Source: Castellaniella sp049650445 (GTDB taxonomy: Bacteria; Pseudomonadota; Gammaproteobacteria; Burkholderiales; Burkholderiaceae_B). Taken from it: a DNA stretch of 64,000 nt. This document shows, in pieces, positions 62,148 through 64,000 of this stretch. Location of the stretch: positions 1 to 64,000 of the forward strand of contig NZ_JBASAD010000036.1 in assembly GCF_049650445.1 (NCBI RefSeq), in the 5' to 3' direction. The notes beneath the pieces were generated by a model. The model did no database searches. It worked only from the letters and a program-made list of their open reading frames with translations, and was not told where the DNA came from. Position 1 is the first letter of the stretch, and each line of letters begins with the position of its first letter. Both the position numbers and the translations under genes were made by a program.

Positions 62148-63055
62148 AGCCCCTGGTCCAGTGCGATCACGGGGTTCAGGCCGGCGGATTCCGCCAGCCG
62201 CGCGGCGGTGTGGGCGGCTTCGTCGCGCGACAGGTAGGGCCCCATGCGGACCTTGTAGAGCGGCGGGTGGTGAGCGACGGTGGCGGGACCGGCCTGACCG
62301 GCGGCCTCGATGTTGACGCGCTGGGCCAGTGACTGGGCGTTCTGGGCCGAGGAGAAGGCACCGAATTGCAGATAGATGCCGCCCGGCTGGGGGCCCTCGA
62401 AAACCGCAGGGACGGGGGCCGGCGGCGCGAGGGGGGCGGCGGGCAGGTTGACCGGCTGCGCCCGGGCGGTGTCGGCGGGTGGGGCCGAGGCCAGGATCGG
62501 CGTCCCCGGGGCGCGTCCGGCGCGGATGTCGGCGTTGGTGATGGCCTGCACGATCACGCGCCCGCTGCCCGGGCCGATCAGGCCCAGCTTGGCGGCGGCC
62601 ACGTAGGACAGGTCGATGATGCGCCCGGGGTGGAAGGGCCCCCGGTCGTTGACGCGCACGACCACCGAGCGGTTGGTGCCCGCCCGGGTCACCCGCGCGT
62701 AGCTGGGGATCGGCAGGGTCGGATGCGCCGCCGTCATGGCGTACATGTCGTAGGTTTCGCCGTTGGCGGTCTTTTCACCGTGGAATTTGCGCCCGTACCA
62801 CGAGGCTACGCCTTCCTGGCGGTAGGGCTGGTTTTCTCCGATGGGGAGGTAGCGCACGCCAAAGACTTCGTAGGGACGGAAATTGGCCGGGGCGTGCCGC
62901 TCGATGCGCGGCACGGCGTCGGGAATGGCGGCGATGTCGGCCGGGATGTCGCGGCCAGGGCCGTCGTCCTTGTAGTAACCGCCCGAGCGCGAGGCGCAGC
63001 CCGCGAGGACGGCCAGCGTGGCGCCCAGCAGGACGAGGGCCAGGGCTCGTCTCAT
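62144..63055 (-). CDS. rlpA: Septal ring lytic transglycosylase RlpA
   Basis: 303 residues. Lipobox LAGC at about residue 19 makes it an outer-membrane lipoprotein. The double-psi beta-barrel has EGVASWYGRKFHGEKTANGE (catalytic Glu, here split: GVASWYG and GEKTANGE) and VVRVNDRGPFHPGRIIDLS with the catalytic Asp. A Pro/Ala linker leads to a C-terminal SPOR domain (IYLQFGAFSS, YKVRMGPY). It cuts denuded septal glycan. The start overlaps the rapZ stop by ATGA. Confidence 0.95.
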   Translation of the reverse strand: MRRALALVLLGATLAVLAGCASRSGGYYKDDGPGRDIPADIAAIPDAVPRIERHAPANFRPYEVFGVRYLPIGENQPYRQEGVASWYGRKFHGEKTANGETYDMYAMTAAHPTLPIPSYARVTRAGTNRSVVVRVNDRGPFHPGRIIDLSYVAAAKLGLIGPGSGRVIVQAITNADIRAGRAPGTPILASAPPADTARAQPVNLPAAPLAPPAPVPAVFEGPQPGGIYLQFGAFSSAQNAQSLAQRVNIEAAGQAGPATVAHHPPLYKVRMGPYLSRDEAAHTAARLAESAGLNPVIALDQGL

Positions 63056-63927
63056 GGCCGGGGCTCCTGCAGCATGGGGTTGCGGTGGCGCACCAGCAGG
63101 GGCGAATGATCCGCAAAGCGCCGGGCGAGCTGTTCGGTGACGTAGACCGAGCGGTGCTGGCCGCCGGTGCAGCCGATGGCCACCGTCAGGTAGTTGCGCG
63201 TGTCCTGCATGTACAGGGGCAGCCATTTGCGGATGAAAGCGGCGATGTCGTCGATCATGTTCTCGACGCTGCCGAACTGCGCCAGCCAGTCGGCGACCGG
63301 GGCGTCGCGGCCCGTCAGGGAGCGCAACTGCGCGTCGTAGTGGGGGTTGGGCAGGCAGCGCACGTCGAACACCAGGTCGGCGTCGTGTGGCACCCCGCGC
63401 TTGTAGGCAAAGGATTCGAAGGTCAGAATCACTGCGGGCCGATCCGTCTGGACCAGATCGCGCACCCAGGCACGTAATTGTCCGGGTGCCAGGTTCGAGG
63501 TGTCGATGACGTGTTCCTGATTGCGCAATGGGCCCAGGAGTTCCCGTTCGCGGGTGATGCAGTCCTGCAGAGAGGCGTCCAGGCCCTCTTGCCGCAGGCG
63601 GTCGGTCAGAGGGTGGCGGCGCCGGGATTCGGAATAGCGCTGCATCAGGGTGTGGTCGTCGGCGTCCAGGAAGATCACGTGCAGCGCCGTGCCCATGGCG
63701 CGCAGGCTGGTCAGGATGCCGGGCAGGTCGTCCAGGTCGCCCGGGGTGCGGACGTCGATGGCGACCGCCACCCGTTCCAGGCCGCTGTCCCGGGTGCTGG
63801 CGATGAATTCGTGCAGGAAGCGCACCGGCAGATTGTCGATGCAGGTGTAGCCGGTGTCTTCCAGCATGCGCAGGGCCACGGACTTGCCGGAGCCGGAAAT
63901 GCCGGTGATGAGGACGATGTTCAGCAT
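63052..63927 (-). CDS. rapZ: RNase adapter protein RapZ
   Basis: 291 residues. Walker A GISGSGKSVALRMLED, FLDADDHTLMQRYSESRRRHPL, FAYKRGVPHDADLVFDVRCLPNP and IGCTGGQHRSVYVTEQLA are the family blocks. In E. coli it binds glucosamine-6-phosphate and targets GlmZ RNA to RNase E; in other bacteria its role is less clear. It is followed directly by rlpA. Confidence 0.96.
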   Translation of the reverse strand: MLNIVLITGISGSGKSVALRMLEDTGYTCIDNLPVRFLHEFIASTRDSGLERVAVAIDVRTPGDLDDLPGILTSLRAMGTALHVIFLDADDHTLMQRYSESRRRHPLTDRLRQEGLDASLQDCITRERELLGPLRNQEHVIDTSNLAPGQLRAWVRDLVQTDRPAVILTFESFAYKRGVPHDADLVFDVRCLPNPHYDAQLRSLTGRDAPVADWLAQFGSVENMIDDIAAFIRKWLPLYMQDTRNYLTVAIGCTGGQHRSVYVTEQLARRFADHSPLLVRHRNPMLQEPRP

Positions 63928-64000
63928 GGTGTGTGCGGCGCAGGCGCCAGCAGGGGCTGCAGTGTCGGACGACAGGGGATCATGATCGGGCCTCCCGGGA
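63921..64000 (-). CDS. Possible 3' end of the gene upstream of rapZ
   Basis: In one minus-strand frame the edge stays open until a TGA at 63923-63921, overlapping the rapZ start region. Betaproteobacteria often carry hprK here, but the ~25 visible residues are not diagnostic. A GGGAGG followed by an ATG at 63983 would alternatively open a 20-codon leader reading frame. Confidence 0.25.
   Translation of the reverse strand, partial: PGGPIMIPCRPTLQPLLAPAPHTPC

Overview
The window is GC-rich, almost gap-free bacterial chromosome. Its gene content and order (hemA-prfA-prmC-grxD-ubiX, dprA/def-fmt-ntrXY-rsmB, gpsA-secB-grxC-gpmA-envC-ctp, yraN-SIS-BON-rsmI, rapZ) fit Betaproteobacteria, order Burkholderiales, most like Alcaligenaceae such as Bordetella, Achromobacter or Castellaniella. 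The genus cannot be fixed from the sequence alone. I see no phage, integrase, transposase or CRISPR array. One tRNA gene (tRNA-Phe) is present.

Layout. 1-3.7 kb: the 3' part of a LigB-LigA fusion extradiol dioxygenase, rluE, and a DsbA/FrnE-type oxidoreductase plus a NYN/OST-HTH protein of lower GC, the last two lying between two diverged copies of the tRNA-Phe 3' end and terminator. 3.8-9.4 kb: heme, translation-termination, Fe-S/redox and ubiquinone genes, then an HD-GYP c-di-GMP phosphodiesterase. 9.4-15.7 kb: two MFS transporters and a TakPQM-like TRAP transporter operon. 15.7-18.3 kb: a large periplasmic-sensor PAS-GGDEF-EAL protein. 18.6-23.1 kb: threonine and nitrogen catabolism (kbl-tdh; gdhA-asparaginase). 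23.3-26.4 kb: sulfate assimilation (cysH-cysD-cysN). 26.4-35.7 kb: a Crp/Fnr regulator divergent from an acyl/aryl-CoA ligase, a complete LivGHMKF-type ABC transporter and a second, PaaK-like ligase. 35.7-38.2 kb: an orphan amino-acid binding protein, a membrane protein and HMG-CoA lyase. 38.3-46.2 kb: dprA, def, fmt, an NtrY/NtrX-like two-component pair, a DUF4390 protein and rsmB. 46.2-46.4 kb: a small inverted-repeat element. 46.4-57.2 kb: rimO, bioC, comF, trmL, gpsA, secB, grxC, a YibN-like rhodanese, gpmA, envC, ctp and a MoeB-like gene. 57.1-64 kb: a HAD nucleotidase, argB, a TlpA-like thioredoxin, a BON lipoprotein, an SIS isomerase, yraN, rsmI, rlpA and rapZ.

How it works together. 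Most of the window is housekeeping with tight translational coupling (ATGA, GTGA and TGATG junctions). The accessory themes are uptake and CoA-activation of organic, probably aromatic or acyl, acids (dioxygenase, TRAP and ABC transporters, two ligases and a Crp/Fnr regulator with a candidate operator); c-di-GMP turnover (HD-GYP and EAL proteins); and strong RNA hairpins placed directly after two different solute-binding-protein genes. The best candidate for something poorly described is the NYN/OST-HTH gene and its tRNA-Phe-flanked setting. The truncated NtrX-like regulator and the 130-bp inverted-repeat element come next.
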